Shown here in pieces: positions 49,747-58,434 of a DNA stretch of 64,000 nucleotides. Both the position numbers and the translations under genes were made by a program. The notes under the pieces are model-generated. The model ran no database searches and had not been told where the DNA came from. It saw only the letters and a program-made list of their open reading frames with translations. How positions within the stretch are numbered: position 1 is the stretch's first letter; each line of letters starts with the position of its first letter. This stretch comes from Armatimonadota bacterium. Lineage in GTDB: Bacteria > Armatimonadota > Chthonomonadetes > Chthonomonadales > Chthonomonadaceae. The stretch spans positions 648,715-712,714 of the forward strand of contig JAGWMJ010000001.1 in the NCBI GenBank assembly GCA_028871815.1, given 5' to 3'.

Positions 49747-50553
49747 GTGGACCAACAGCGTATTCGCGAGCTGCTGGAGGCTGTGCGCTCCGGTGAACTT
49801 GCGCCGGATGCCGCCCTCGATCGGCTGCGCGCGCTTCCGTTTGAGGATATCGGCTTCGCGCGTCCGGATTCGCACCGCGCCCTGCGCACCGGCTTTCCCG
49901 AGGTCGTCTACTGCGAATCGAAAACCCCGGAACAGGTATGCGCCATCCTGCGTGTACTCGCCCGTGACGCTGAGACCGTGATGGCCACGCGAGTCTCGTC
50001 GGAGACCGCCGCTCTGGTTCAGCAGGAGTTTGCGGACTGCCGCTGGCATCCTTCAGCACGCATACTCGTGTTGAGCCAGCGGGCCGGAGCTTCCCGGAAC
50101 GGCAGCAATGGCAGCGTGCTGGTCGTCTCAGCCGGCACATCGGACGAACCGGTAGCCGAGGAGGCTGCCGTTACGGCCGAGACGATGGGCGCGCGTGTGC
50201 AGCGGCTGTATGACGTCGGCGTTGCCGGTATCCACCGCCTGTTTGAGCACGTGGACCAGATCTTCGCGGCCTCGGTGATTGTGGTGGTCGCCGGCATGGA
50301 TGGGGCGCTGGCCTCGGTGATCGGCGGACTTGCCGCGTGCCCCGTCGTGGCCGTACCCACAAGCGTCGGCTACGGCGCGAGCTTCGGCGGCGTTGCGGCG
50401 CTGCTTTCGATGCTGAACTCGTGCGCCGCCGGAGTCGCGGTTGTAAACATCGATAACGGCTTCGGAGCCGGATGTCTGGCAGTCCGGATACTGCGCACTG
50501 CGGCGGAGGCATTGCCGGAGGTCGCGGTCCAAAGTCCGCCGGTTGACGGTTAG
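49747..50553 (+). CDS. larB: Pyridinium-3,5-biscarboxylic acid mononucleotide synthase LarB
   Basis: LarB carboxylates nicotinic acid adenine dinucleotide and splits it, giving the mononucleotide on which LarE acts. The 268-residue protein starts with RELLEAVRSGELAPDAALDRLR, then the AIR-carboxylase (PurE)-like domain: VLVVSAGTSDEPVAEEA, YDVGVAGIHRLF, VVVAGMDGALASVIGGLA, VAVPTSVGYGASFGGVAALLSMLNSCAAGVAVVNIDNGFGA. These are diagnostic for LarB. It starts with GTG 49747. The next gene begins 5 nt after it, but encodes a membrane protein with no known link. Confidence 0.93.
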   Translation: MDQQRIRELLEAVRSGELAPDAALDRLRALPFEDIGFARPDSHRALRTGFPEVVYCESKTPEQVCAILRVLARDAETVMATRVSSETAALVQQEFADCRWHPSARILVLSQRAGASRNGSNGSVLVVSAGTSDEPVAEEAAVTAETMGARVQRLYDVGVAGIHRLFEHVDQIFAASVIVVVAGMDGALASVIGGLAACPVVAVPTSVGYGASFGGVAALLSMLNSCAAGVAVVNIDNGFGAGCLAVRILRTAAEALPEVAVQSPPVDG

Positions 50554-50558
50554 TCTCG

Positions 50559-52262
50559 ATGCCGTTGATGCCTGAGAATCAGGGTGTTCTCGTGCGCATC
50601 GCCGCAGCGCTGCTATTCGGCGCGATATCGGGGTTGGCGCTATGGCGTACGGGATCGCGCGACCGTGCCGTTCATCGGAGATGGTTGTATGCGGCCGCAG
50701 TCACTATAATCCTCGTCGCAGTTTTCTGGACCGTCGTCTGGCTGGCGCTGGCTGCAGCCAGGCTCAGCTACCCGTTTGAGATGGAGTGGTGCGGCGGCGC
50801 CATGAAAGACACGGTGGAGCGTGCGCTGCATGGCCAGCCGATCTACGTGGCGCCGAACCCGGGGTGGTTTCCCTACGAATACATGCCGCTCTACTTCTGG
50901 GCTTCCGCGCTGCTGATCCGGCTGACGCACCTGACGGCATTTACCGGGATGCGTCTCATTTCAAGCGTTTCCACTGCAGCATCCGCCGTACTGATGGTCG
51001 TTTGGGTGCGGATGCTCAATCCGCGAACACCGGGGCGGCTCCGGTTTACCGACTGGGCGGCGCCGGCTGGGGCCGTCGGCATCTTTATGGCGGCGTACCG
51101 CATCACGGGCGCCTGGTACGACACAGAGCGCCTGGATATGCTCTACATTGCGCTGTCTCTGCTTGGCTGCGTGTGGCTGCAGCTCGCGATGACCGCCGAC
51201 ACGCGGCGAAGGTCCACCACGTATGCAGTGCTGAGTGCGGCCGCATTTGCGCTGGCATTCCTTACCAAACAGCAGGCTTCATTGTTCGTCATAGCCTGCG
51301 CGCTGGCGCTGCTCTGGCGAGGCAAGCGGCGCCTCGCCGCGCTGTTTAGCGCGGCAAGTGTGCTCCTATCCGGCGTACCACTCTGGCTGATGAACCGGGC
51401 ATCACACGGCTGGCTCTGGTACTACGCCGTCCACGTGCCGTTGGCCAATGGCACTCAGCCGTCTTTGGCGCGACTGTTTCTGTTTCGCGACGTACCGATG
51501 TTTGCGCCTTTGCTGGCGCTGATACTCGTTGGTCTGACCGTGCTGCACAGAGGCGCCGGCGAAGCGAAGTCGGGGCAATCCCTGGCGCTGGCGGCAGCCG
51601 CGGCGCTTTCCGCCGCCATCCAGAGTGGCATCAGCCGCGCTCATTTTGGCGGTTACGATAATGTGCTGATCACGGCCTGGGTCTGGACTCCTGTGCTGGC
51701 ATGCGCGGTGGCGTCAAGGCTGATCGCAGTGGATGCCAAATGGCTGGTGGCGTCGGCAGCGCCTCTGCTGCTGCAGATGCTTGCGTTAACCTATCGGCCG
51801 ACGGCGCAGCTGCCCACGCCGGCGAACTTCGCCGCGGGGATCCGGTTTGCCGCCACCGTGCGGCGGCTTGAACAGCGCGGCGCGGTGCTGGTGCTGGATC
51901 ACGGCGGTTTCTCAACGCCGGCGCATTTCCAGTTCATGGCGCTGCATGATGTGAACGCGGCCGATACCGGCGAAATCCGCTCGACCCGACAGGCCATCCG
52001 GGATGGCCGTTACGATGTTGTGATCACGGACGCCTACCCGAAGAGCACCGGCCTGCCGCCGGAGCTCGCAGCCAACTACAGCGTGGTGCAGTCGCTCGAC
52101 ATCACCACCGGCTGGTGCCTTACCGGCTACTTGACGCCGGGCCGCGGGCGGCCGGGCTGGCTGCTGATACCCAACCGGGTGCCGCGCGCCAAAGGCGGCC
52201 ACGGCTCAGGCCCCGAGGTAAGCACGAGCTCCCGGCTGCGATTGCCACCCCAACGCTCATGA
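50559..52262 (+). CDS. Polytopic membrane protein, GT-C-like glycosyltransferase candidate
   Basis: The 567-residue protein has about ten hydrophobic segments, with a first periplasmic loop ARLSYPFEMEWCGGAMKDTVERAL. An acidic residue pair in that loop is the usual catalytic position of GT-C transferases (PMT/ArnT type) that use polyprenyl-linked sugars. The region SGISRAHFGGYDNVLI also looks loop-like, and the last ~140 residues (after LTYRPTAQLPTP) form a soluble domain. I see no sequence that assigns a substrate. The ATG at 50559 is 5 nt after larB, so it is probably cotranscribed with it. The C-terminal tail is Arg/Ser/Pro-rich and extends to near the pabA terminus. Confidence 0.65.
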   Translation: MPLMPENQGVLVRIAAALLFGAISGLALWRTGSRDRAVHRRWLYAAAVTIILVAVFWTVVWLALAAARLSYPFEMEWCGGAMKDTVERALHGQPIYVAPNPGWFPYEYMPLYFWASALLIRLTHLTAFTGMRLISSVSTAASAVLMVVWVRMLNPRTPGRLRFTDWAAPAGAVGIFMAAYRITGAWYDTERLDMLYIALSLLGCVWLQLAMTADTRRRSTTYAVLSAAAFALAFLTKQQASLFVIACALALLWRGKRRLAALFSAASVLLSGVPLWLMNRASHGWLWYYAVHVPLANGTQPSLARLFLFRDVPMFAPLLALILVGLTVLHRGAGEAKSGQSLALAAAAALSAAIQSGISRAHFGGYDNVLITAWVWTPVLACAVASRLIAVDAKWLVASAAPLLLQMLALTYRPTAQLPTPANFAAGIRFAATVRRLEQRGAVLVLDHGGFSTPAHFQFMALHDVNAADTGEIRSTRQAIRDGRYDVVITDAYPKSTGLPPELAANYSVVQSLDITTGWCLTGYLTPGRGRPGWLLIPNRVPRAKGGHGSGPEVSTSSRLRLPPQRS

Positions 52263-52295
52263 CTCCTCGCGGTCGATCGTCTGCAGTCTGCTGCA

Positions 52296-52889
52296 TTACC
52301 GCGAAGGCTGGGCTGTCGGTGGCGCGGTGACGCCCAGGAAGTTGGCCATCAGCTGCTTTCCGCACGTTGTGAGAACCGATTCGGGATGAAACTGCACGCC
52401 TTCAACGGCAAATCTCGTGTGGCGGATACCCATGATTTCACCGGCCTCAGTCTCAGCGGTAACCTCCAGGCAGGAGGGCAGGGTTGCCCGCTCTACAACC
52501 AACGAGTGGTACCGGGTAGCGACGAACGGGTTGGGCAGGCCGGCGAATACGCCCGTATCGAAATGGCAGATCTTCGAGGTTTTGCCGTGCATCACGCGCT
52601 CATTGCGGATCACGCGGCCGCCGAACGCCTGTCCGATCGCCTGATGGCCGAGGCAGACGCCCAGGATCGGGAAGGTGTTGGCAAAACGCTGCAGCAGGGG
52701 CACGCAGATACCGGCCTCATTGGGGGTGCAGGGGCCGGGGGAGAGCACCACACGATCTGGAGCCAATTCTGCGACTTCGTCCAGCGTTATGCGGTCGTTA
52801 CGAATAACGCGTGGTGGCGAGCCCAACTCACCGAGGTATTGCGCCAGGTTATACGTAAAGCTGTCGTAGTTGTCGATCAGCAGGATCAT
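52296..52889 (-). CDS. pabA: Glutamine amidotransferase of anthranilate/aminodeoxychorismate synthase (TrpG/PabA)
   Basis: This class I amidotransferase releases ammonia from glutamine for anthranilate (tryptophan) or aminodeoxychorismate (folate) synthesis. Signatures: [53 protein letters not shown] with the nucleophile Cys, HSLVV, and [13 protein letters not shown] with catalytic His and Glu. The ATG at 52889 fits the family length (197 residues). The partner subunit (TrpE/PabB) is not in the window, so which pathway is served is open; many bacteria use one amphibolic protein for both. It is divergent from the decarboxylase gene, sharing 52890-53120. Confidence 0.92.
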   Translation of the reverse strand: MILLIDNYDSFTYNLAQYLGELGSPPRVIRNDRITLDEVAELAPDRVVLSPGPCTPNEAGICVPLLQRFANTFPILGVCLGHQAIGQAFGGRVIRNERVMHGKTSKICHFDTGVFAGLPNPFVATRYHSLVVERATLPSCLEVTAETEAGEIMGIRHTRFAVEGVQFHPESVLTTCGKQLMANFLGVTAPPTAQPSR

Positions 52890-53120
52890 CGTCTGGTTTG
52901 CAGATTGCCGGAACCCAGGGTTCCCATGCCCACAACGGTGGGTTCCTGGTCGAATCCAACGTTCATTGCGGGCCATCACCGGCAGGTAAAGTGCCTGTGA
53001 GGCGGGACCTGCATGTCGTAAACTATACCTCTCGGCGCGGCGCTCACCTCAAACGGGTTTTGCTGCGCGAACGCCACAAACCGCGCCGCCGGACGAACGT
53101 CAGTGGTGGAGAGAGAGGCT

Positions 53121-54566
53121 ATGCCGGAAGATGAAGAGGTGTCCGTGGGTGACTTGCCGCCTGAAGCGTTTCGGGCGGCCGCGCACCGCACAGTTGACTG
53201 GATAGCCGATTACCTGGCGGGCGCCGAGGCATGGCCCGTGCTCTCCAGCGTGACGCCGGGCGAGATTGCCGCGCAACTGCCGCAAAGCGCGCCGGAGAGA
53301 GGGCAGCCGCTTGAGGCGATACTGGCCGATTTCCATCGGATTGTGATGCCCGGGATTACGCATTGGAATGCACCCGGCTTCATGGCATATTTCGCAATCA
53401 GCGGTTCGGCGCCTGGGATAGTCGGTGAGATGCTGGCAGCCGCGCTCAACGTGAATGCGATGCTCTGGCGGACGTCGCCGGCTGCCACCGAGCTGGAAGA
53501 GGTGACGCTGGACTGGCTGCGCCAGTTGATCGGGCTGCAGGATCAGTACCGGGGCGTAATTACCGACACGGCATCGGTGTCGTCTCTGCTGGCGATAACC
53601 GCCGCTCGCGAGCGGCTGGGCCTCAACGCGCGGGAGGAAGGGCTGGCCGGCCGGCCCGAAGTTCCGCGACTGCGCCTCTACACGTCGGAGCAGGCCCATT
53701 CCTCCATCGACAAGGCTGCCATCATGGTGGGAATCGGGCTCAAGTCGGTGCGGAAAATCCCGGTCGACAGCGCTTTCCGGATGAAGCCTGCCGCGCTTGC
53801 GGCCGCCGTGGCGGAGGATCGTGCTGCCGGTTGGCTGCCGTTTTGCGTTGCAGCCACAACCGGCACCACCTCAACGGGCTCCATCGATCCGGTACGGGAG
53901 ATTGCGGACGTGTGCGCCGACAGCAGCCTCTGGCTGCACGTGGATGGCGCATACGGAGCATCAGCGGCGGTGGTGCCGGAGTTCCGCTGGGTGCTGGATG
54001 GCTGCGACCGCGCGGACTCTCTGGTGGTGAACCCGCATAAGTGGCTTTTCACACCGGTGGACTGCTCCGTGCTGTTTGTGCGCAACCCGCAAGACTTCAT
54101 CAGCACCTTCAGCCTGGTCCCCGAGTATCTGAAGTCGGAGACAGATGTCACAAACTATATGGATTGGGGTGTTCAATTGGGCCGCCGTTTTCGCGCCTTG
54201 AAGCTGTGGATGGTGCTGCGCGCATTTGGCGCCGAAGGGCTGCGAGCCAACATCCGGAGCCACATCGCTCTTGCCGCGGAATTTGCAGACCAGATACGCG
54301 GTTCGGAACGGTTTGAGTTGACGGCTCCGCCACGGTTGAGCGTGGTCTGTTTCCGCGCCAGGCCTGCCCGTGACTCGACGGGCGACGAGAGTGACGCGAT
54401 CAACGAAGCCATACTCGCGCGGGTCAATCAGTCGGGCGAGGCGTTTCTCTCTTCAACCCGGCTCAATGGCCGACTTACGCTGCGCCTGGCGATAGGAAAC
54501 CTCCGTACAGAGCGCCGCCACGTGATGCGCGTGTGGGAGCTTCTGCAAAGCGCAGCGGCCGGATGA
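53121..54566 (+). CDS. Aromatic L-amino acid decarboxylase (PLP, group II)
   Basis: The enzyme removes CO2 from tyrosine, DOPA, tryptophan or a similar amino acid. The 481-residue protein has the group II fold type I order: AAHRTVDWIADYL, HWNAPGFMAYF (substrate-site loop), the PLP-stacking region YTSEQAHSSIDKAAIMVG, TTGTTSTGSIDPV, the cofactor Asp in LHVDGAYGASAAV, and the Schiff-base Lys K307 in NPHKWLFTP. The C-terminal substrate-lobe follows (VQLGRRFRALKLWMVLRAFG). ATG 53121 is preceded by GGAGAGAGAG. Substrate preference cannot be read from the sequence. Confidence 0.93.
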   Translation: MPEDEEVSVGDLPPEAFRAAAHRTVDWIADYLAGAEAWPVLSSVTPGEIAAQLPQSAPERGQPLEAILADFHRIVMPGITHWNAPGFMAYFAISGSAPGIVGEMLAAALNVNAMLWRTSPAATELEEVTLDWLRQLIGLQDQYRGVITDTASVSSLLAITAARERLGLNAREEGLAGRPEVPRLRLYTSEQAHSSIDKAAIMVGIGLKSVRKIPVDSAFRMKPAALAAAVAEDRAAGWLPFCVAATTGTTSTGSIDPVREIADVCADSSLWLHVDGAYGASAAVVPEFRWVLDGCDRADSLVVNPHKWLFTPVDCSVLFVRNPQDFISTFSLVPEYLKSETDVTNYMDWGVQLGRRFRALKLWMVLRAFGAEGLRANIRSHIALAAEFADQIRGSERFELTAPPRLSVVCFRARPARDSTGDESDAINEAILARVNQSGEAFLSSTRLNGRLTLRLAIGNLRTERRHVMRVWELLQSAAAG

Positions 54567-54651
54567 TCCTTTAGCGCTGAAGTACCTCTGTAAGATCGCG
54601 AAGCGTGAACCGGTTGTCGCCAACTTCGCGCAGCCGTGTTGACGCCCGGCT

Positions 54652-55284
54652 CTAACCGGCGTTCAGCAGCCGCAGAATCTCTTGCTGCTGCGCCTTCGCT
54701 TCGGGCGAGCCGGACCCTGGTCGACCCGTATTGTGCAATGCCAGCTTCAAGGGCGTGGAGCCGCTTTTGTTGCAGATTGCCGGGTTTGCCCCAAGTTTCA
54801 TGAGGGCGCGCACCGCTTCTGCGCAGCGTGTTCGAACGGCGCGGTGCAGTGGCGTGGCGCCATCCATATTCTGGGCGTTCGGATCTGCTCCATGCTCTAC
54901 CAGCCACTCAATGGTGGCAACTTGCCCTGCAGGATCCCACCGGTGTGAGCCTGGCGAACCAACGGCGGCGGCATGCAGCGGCTCGCTGCCACGCCGGTTC
55001 CGCGCTCTTACATTGGCCCCGGCGCGGACCAACGCCTCCGCCATCCTGCATCGATACGAGGCTGCGGCGATATGCAGCGCGGTATCGCCCGCGTAGATCA
55101 CGTACCCAATCTCTTTGAGGAACAGGTGGTTGGCGCCCGGTTCCTGGCGTGTTGCCCCGAGAAAGAAGGCGGCGGTGGCAGCGTTCGGCGACGCGTGAAT
55201 CAGCGCGGTGAACTCCGGTTCGTCATCCGCCACAATCGCATCTACAAGCCGTCTGAGTGGTAGTTCTTCCGGCGCCATAACCAT
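54652..55284 (-). CDS. Ankyrin-repeat protein
   Basis: After an N-terminal helical part (ELPLRRLVDAIVADDEPEF), at least three ankyrin repeats are visible: DTALHIAAASYRCRMAEALVRAGAN, GSEPLHAAAVG with a longer loop, WLVEHGADPNAQNMDGATPLHRAV, and GANPAICNKSGSTPLKLALHN. These pack as protein-binding surfaces. There is no signal or membrane segment, so it is cytoplasmic. The ATG at 55284 or 55278 is likely; an in-frame TTG lies 12 nt further upstream. The gene stands alone between the decarboxylase (54566) and the RND operon (55327). Partner unknown. Confidence 0.85.
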   Translation of the reverse strand: MVMAPEELPLRRLVDAIVADDEPEFTALIHASPNAATAAFFLGATRQEPGANHLFLKEIGYVIYAGDTALHIAAASYRCRMAEALVRAGANVRARNRRGSEPLHAAAVGSPGSHRWDPAGQVATIEWLVEHGADPNAQNMDGATPLHRAVRTRCAEAVRALMKLGANPAICNKSGSTPLKLALHNTGRPGSGSPEAKAQQQEILRLLNAG

Positions 55285-55326
55285 GACTCTACCCAACCAG
55301 GGCTCGTTACCGGCCGAACGGATCCG

Positions 55327-58300
55327 TTACACTGCCGGGTCGCCCACCGGGGCCGCATTTCGGGCGAGTCCGTGATCCTTCTCGCGGTCGAACCAGACAT
55401 ACAGCGTGGGCAGCAGGAACCATGCGATTGGCCGTGAAAGCGCGATACCGCCGACAACCACAGCCGCAAGCGGCCTCTCAACCGTGGCTCCGATTCCGGA
55501 TGTGAGCAGGAATGGTATCAGCGCGAGCACCCCGATCAGGGCGCTCAGCAGCTCGGGGCGCAGGCGCTCAACGGCGCCGTTAACGGCCGCATCGCGCGCG
55601 GAGTATCCCTCCTTCCGCCATCGATTGATAAACGAAACCATGATGGTCCCGTTTTGGACGGTGGTGCCGAAGTTTGCGATATAGCCGATGATCGCCGGAA
55701 CCGATATCGGCAGTCCCATCAAAAGCAGAAGCACGGTGCCGCCGATGATGGCGAGCGGAATCGTTGTCAGCACGACGAGCGAATCTCGCATCGAGCCAAA
55801 GCAGGCGTAGACCAGGATGAAGATCAACAGCAGTGAGCCCGGAATCGCCCACTCCAGCGTGGCGAGAGCGTGCTGCAGCTCCTCGATGGCTCCGCCATAC
55901 TGCAGCGTTATTCCTGGTGGGATCGTCACCTGTCTGGCGATTGCCGCTTTAGCGTCTGCGACCACGCTGCCCACGGATCGGCCCTGGACGTCGGCGAGAA
56001 CGATCACCTGCCGCTGTGCATTCAGGCGGTCGATGCGCGCCATACCCTGCTTCAACTGGATGCTGGCCACGTCGACCAGCGGCACGTTCTGGCCGTTTGC
56101 AGTGGCGACCGTGAGATTCCGGATAGCGTCTACGCTGTTTCTGAACTGCTGCTGCAGCCGCACCTGGATCGCAAACTGCTGCTCTCCGTTGTAAAAGGTG
56201 GCGGCCTGGGCGCCACCGATCGCAGATTGAACCACATCCATGACGTCCGAGATGTTGATGCCGTACCGTGCCATAGCCACGCGGTTCGGAACGATGTCCA
56301 CGTTGTCGATACCGCCGGTCTGCTCGATTCCCACGTCGGCAGCGCCCGGAGTCTTCTGCAGAATCGTGGCGATTTGCTGGGCCTTCTGCAGCATGACCGC
56401 CGTGTCGTGGCCCAATACGTTGATGGTGATCGGAGTGTTGAAGCCGGAGATCAACTCGTCGTTTCGCATTTCCAGCTCCTGAGAGAACTGGAAATCGACG
56501 CCCGGGAAGTCCTTGACCAGGTTGCGCAGCTGGGATTCGAGCTGGGCTTTGCTGCTGGCTCCAACCCACTGGCGAGGGTCTTTCAGTGGCAGCGAGATTT
56601 CCACATTGCTCACCGACTCCGGATCACCGCCCAGCGTCGCGCGACCGCAGTAGCCGATAGCGTGCAGCACGTTTGGATTGGTGATGAACAGGCTCTCGAG
56701 CCGGTTTGCGATACGATCGGCTGCTGCCAGAGATATGCTGGTTGGCAGCGTACAGCGGACGCGGAAATTGTTCTCGTCCAGCGTTGGGAGGAACTCGGAA
56801 CCGGTCATGCTGAAAAGCCACACGCTCATTACGGTAACAAAAAGCCAGACGATGGTGACGCGCCATGGGTGGGCGATGGAGGTGCGCAGTGGCTGGCGGT
56901 ACCGTTCACGCGACCATGCAACCAGCCGGTTCGGCCGCTCCGACGTACCGGACCGCAGCAGCATCGCACAGAGCGCCGGCGCGATCAAAAACGCCATCAA
57001 GACGCTTCCGATCATCGAGAAGACGATGGAGAGCGCAAGCGGAATGAAGAGGCGTCCCTCGATTCCGTTGAGGGCCATGAGCGGCATGAATGCCGCTATA
57101 ACGATGAGAATTGCGAAGAAGACGGGACGCCCGATTTCCTGCGCTCCGCGCAGAACGGCAGCATCGACGTCTTCGTCGGGGTGTCGGCCTTCCGTTACAT
57201 TGCGATAGATATTCTCGGTGATCACAATGCTGGCGTCGATCATCATTCCGATGCTGATCGCCAGTCCACCCAGCGAGAGCAGGTTTGCCGAAATACCATC
57301 CCGCCACATCAGCAGAAACGCCACCAACAGGCACATGGGCACGGCAAGCGCCGCAACCAGCGCCGCCCGGAAGTTGCTCAGCAGCACGAACAGGATGAGT
57401 ATCACCAGGATTTCGCCCATGATGAGGGCGTCGCGAACCGTGGCGATACTGTGGTTGATGAGGATGGACTGGTCGTAGAGCGGCACGATCCGCACGTCCG
57501 GCGGCAGCTGTTTCTGCAGCTGTTTGAGACGCGCCTTCACCCGGGCAATGACCGCCGCTGTATTGGAACCGAGGCGCAGGATCGTGATACCGGAGACCAC
57601 TTCTCCCTTTCCGTCTTCGGTTACCGCGCCCTGGCGTACCTCGTGGCCAAGCTCCACATTGGCCACATTCTTGATGAAGACCGGTACACCGTTCCGGGAG
57701 GTGAGGACGATATCGCCAATATCCCGGATGTTGGAGACGAGCCCCACGCCGCGAACGATATACTGGAGGCCTCCGTGACTGACGAAGTTGCCGCCGGCAT
57801 TCTGGTCATTCTTCTGGATGGCATTCATCACATCATCCACACTCACGCCGTAGGCGCGCAGCTTGCCGGGATCCAGAAGCACCTGATACTGCTTGAGATA
57901 GCCGCCAAACGACAGGTTGTCGGCCACACCGGGCACGGTCTTCAGGGCCGGTGTGACGATCCAGTCCTGCATCGTACGGAGCTGCATGGCAGTTCGCTGC
58001 GGACTCTTGAGGGCGTAGATGAAGATCTGCCCTGTGCCGGTGTCGTTCGGGCCCATCGTGGGCACGATCCCGGGTGGCATACCGATGCCCTGGATCTGTT
58101 GAAAGACCTGATCGCGCGCCCAGTAGACATCGGTATTGTCGTTGAAGTAGACCGTGACGACCGAGATGCCGAACTTTGAAAGCGAACTGATCTTCTGTGC
58201 GTCGGGAATGCCTTCCAGCGCCACCTCCAGTGGGTGGGTTACCAGCTTCTCAACCTCCTCGCTGGCCATTCCGGGCGCATCCGTATCCACCTCCACGCGG

Positions 58301-58434
58301 ACAGGCGTGATGTCGGGAAACGCATCCACGTTCAAGCTGCGCAGGGCGACGATGCCGCCGGCGATAAGGAGTACTGCGATCGCAATCGCCAGGAACTTCT
58401 GGCGAAGCATGCCGGCCAGTAGTCGGTCGATCAT
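55327..58434 (-). CDS. HME-type RND efflux transporter (CusA/CzcA-like)
   Basis: The 1,035-residue inner-membrane pump belongs to the heavy-metal group of RND proteins: start MIDRLLAGMLRQKFLAIAI, SLNVDAFPDITPVRVEV, APGMASEEVEKLVTHPLEVA, SLSKFGISVVTVYF and the C-terminal GFGTT-like IANFGTTVQNGTIMVSFI. In helix 4 the relay motif reads SIGMMIDASIVITEN. CzcA/CusA have D-F-G-x3-D-G-x6-E-N, so the second Asp and the Glu are kept but the first Asp is Ser. That may alter ion coupling or substrate. It overlaps the adaptor gene by 4 nt (ATGA), and forms one operon with the adaptor and TolC-like genes. Confidence 0.92.
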   Translation of the reverse strand: MIDRLLAGMLRQKFLAIAIAVLLIAGGIVALRSLNVDAFPDITPVRVEVDTDAPGMASEEVEKLVTHPLEVALEGIPDAQKISSLSKFGISVVTVYFNDNTDVYWARDQVFQQIQGIGMPPGIVPTMGPNDTGTGQIFIYALKSPQRTAMQLRTMQDWIVTPALKTVPGVADNLSFGGYLKQYQVLLDPGKLRAYGVSVDDVMNAIQKNDQNAGGNFVSHGGLQYIVRGVGLVSNIRDIGDIVLTSRNGVPVFIKNVANVELGHEVRQGAVTEDGKGEVVSGITILRLGSNTAAVIARVKARLKQLQKQLPPDVRIVPLYDQSILINHSIATVRDALIMGEILVILILFVLLSNFRAALVAALAVPMCLLVAFLLMWRDGISANLLSLGGLAISIGMMIDASIVITENIYRNVTEGRHPDEDVDAAVLRGAQEIGRPVFFAILIVIAAFMPLMALNGIEGRLFIPLALSIVFSMIGSVLMAFLIAPALCAMLLRSGTSERPNRLVAWSRERYRQPLRTSIAHPWRVTIVWLFVTVMSVWLFSMTGSEFLPTLDENNFRVRCTLPTSISLAAADRIANRLESLFITNPNVLHAIGYCGRATLGGDPESVSNVEISLPLKDPRQWVGASSKAQLESQLRNLVKDFPGVDFQFSQELEMRNDELISGFNTPITINVLGHDTAVMLQKAQQIATILQKTPGAADVGIEQTGGIDNVDIVPNRVAMARYGINISDVMDVVQSAIGGAQAATFYNGEQQFAIQVRLQQQFRNSVDAIRNLTVATANGQNVPLVDVASIQLKQGMARIDRLNAQRQVIVLADVQGRSVGSVVADAKAAIARQVTIPPGITLQYGGAIEELQHALATLEWAIPGSLLLIFILVYACFGSMRDSLVVLTTIPLAIIGGTVLLLLMGLPISVPAIIGYIANFGTTVQNGTIMVSFINRWRKEGYSARDAAVNGAVERLRPELLSALIGVLALIPFLLTSGIGATVERPLAAVVVGGIALSRPIAWFLLPTLYVWFDREKDHGLARNAAPVGDPAV

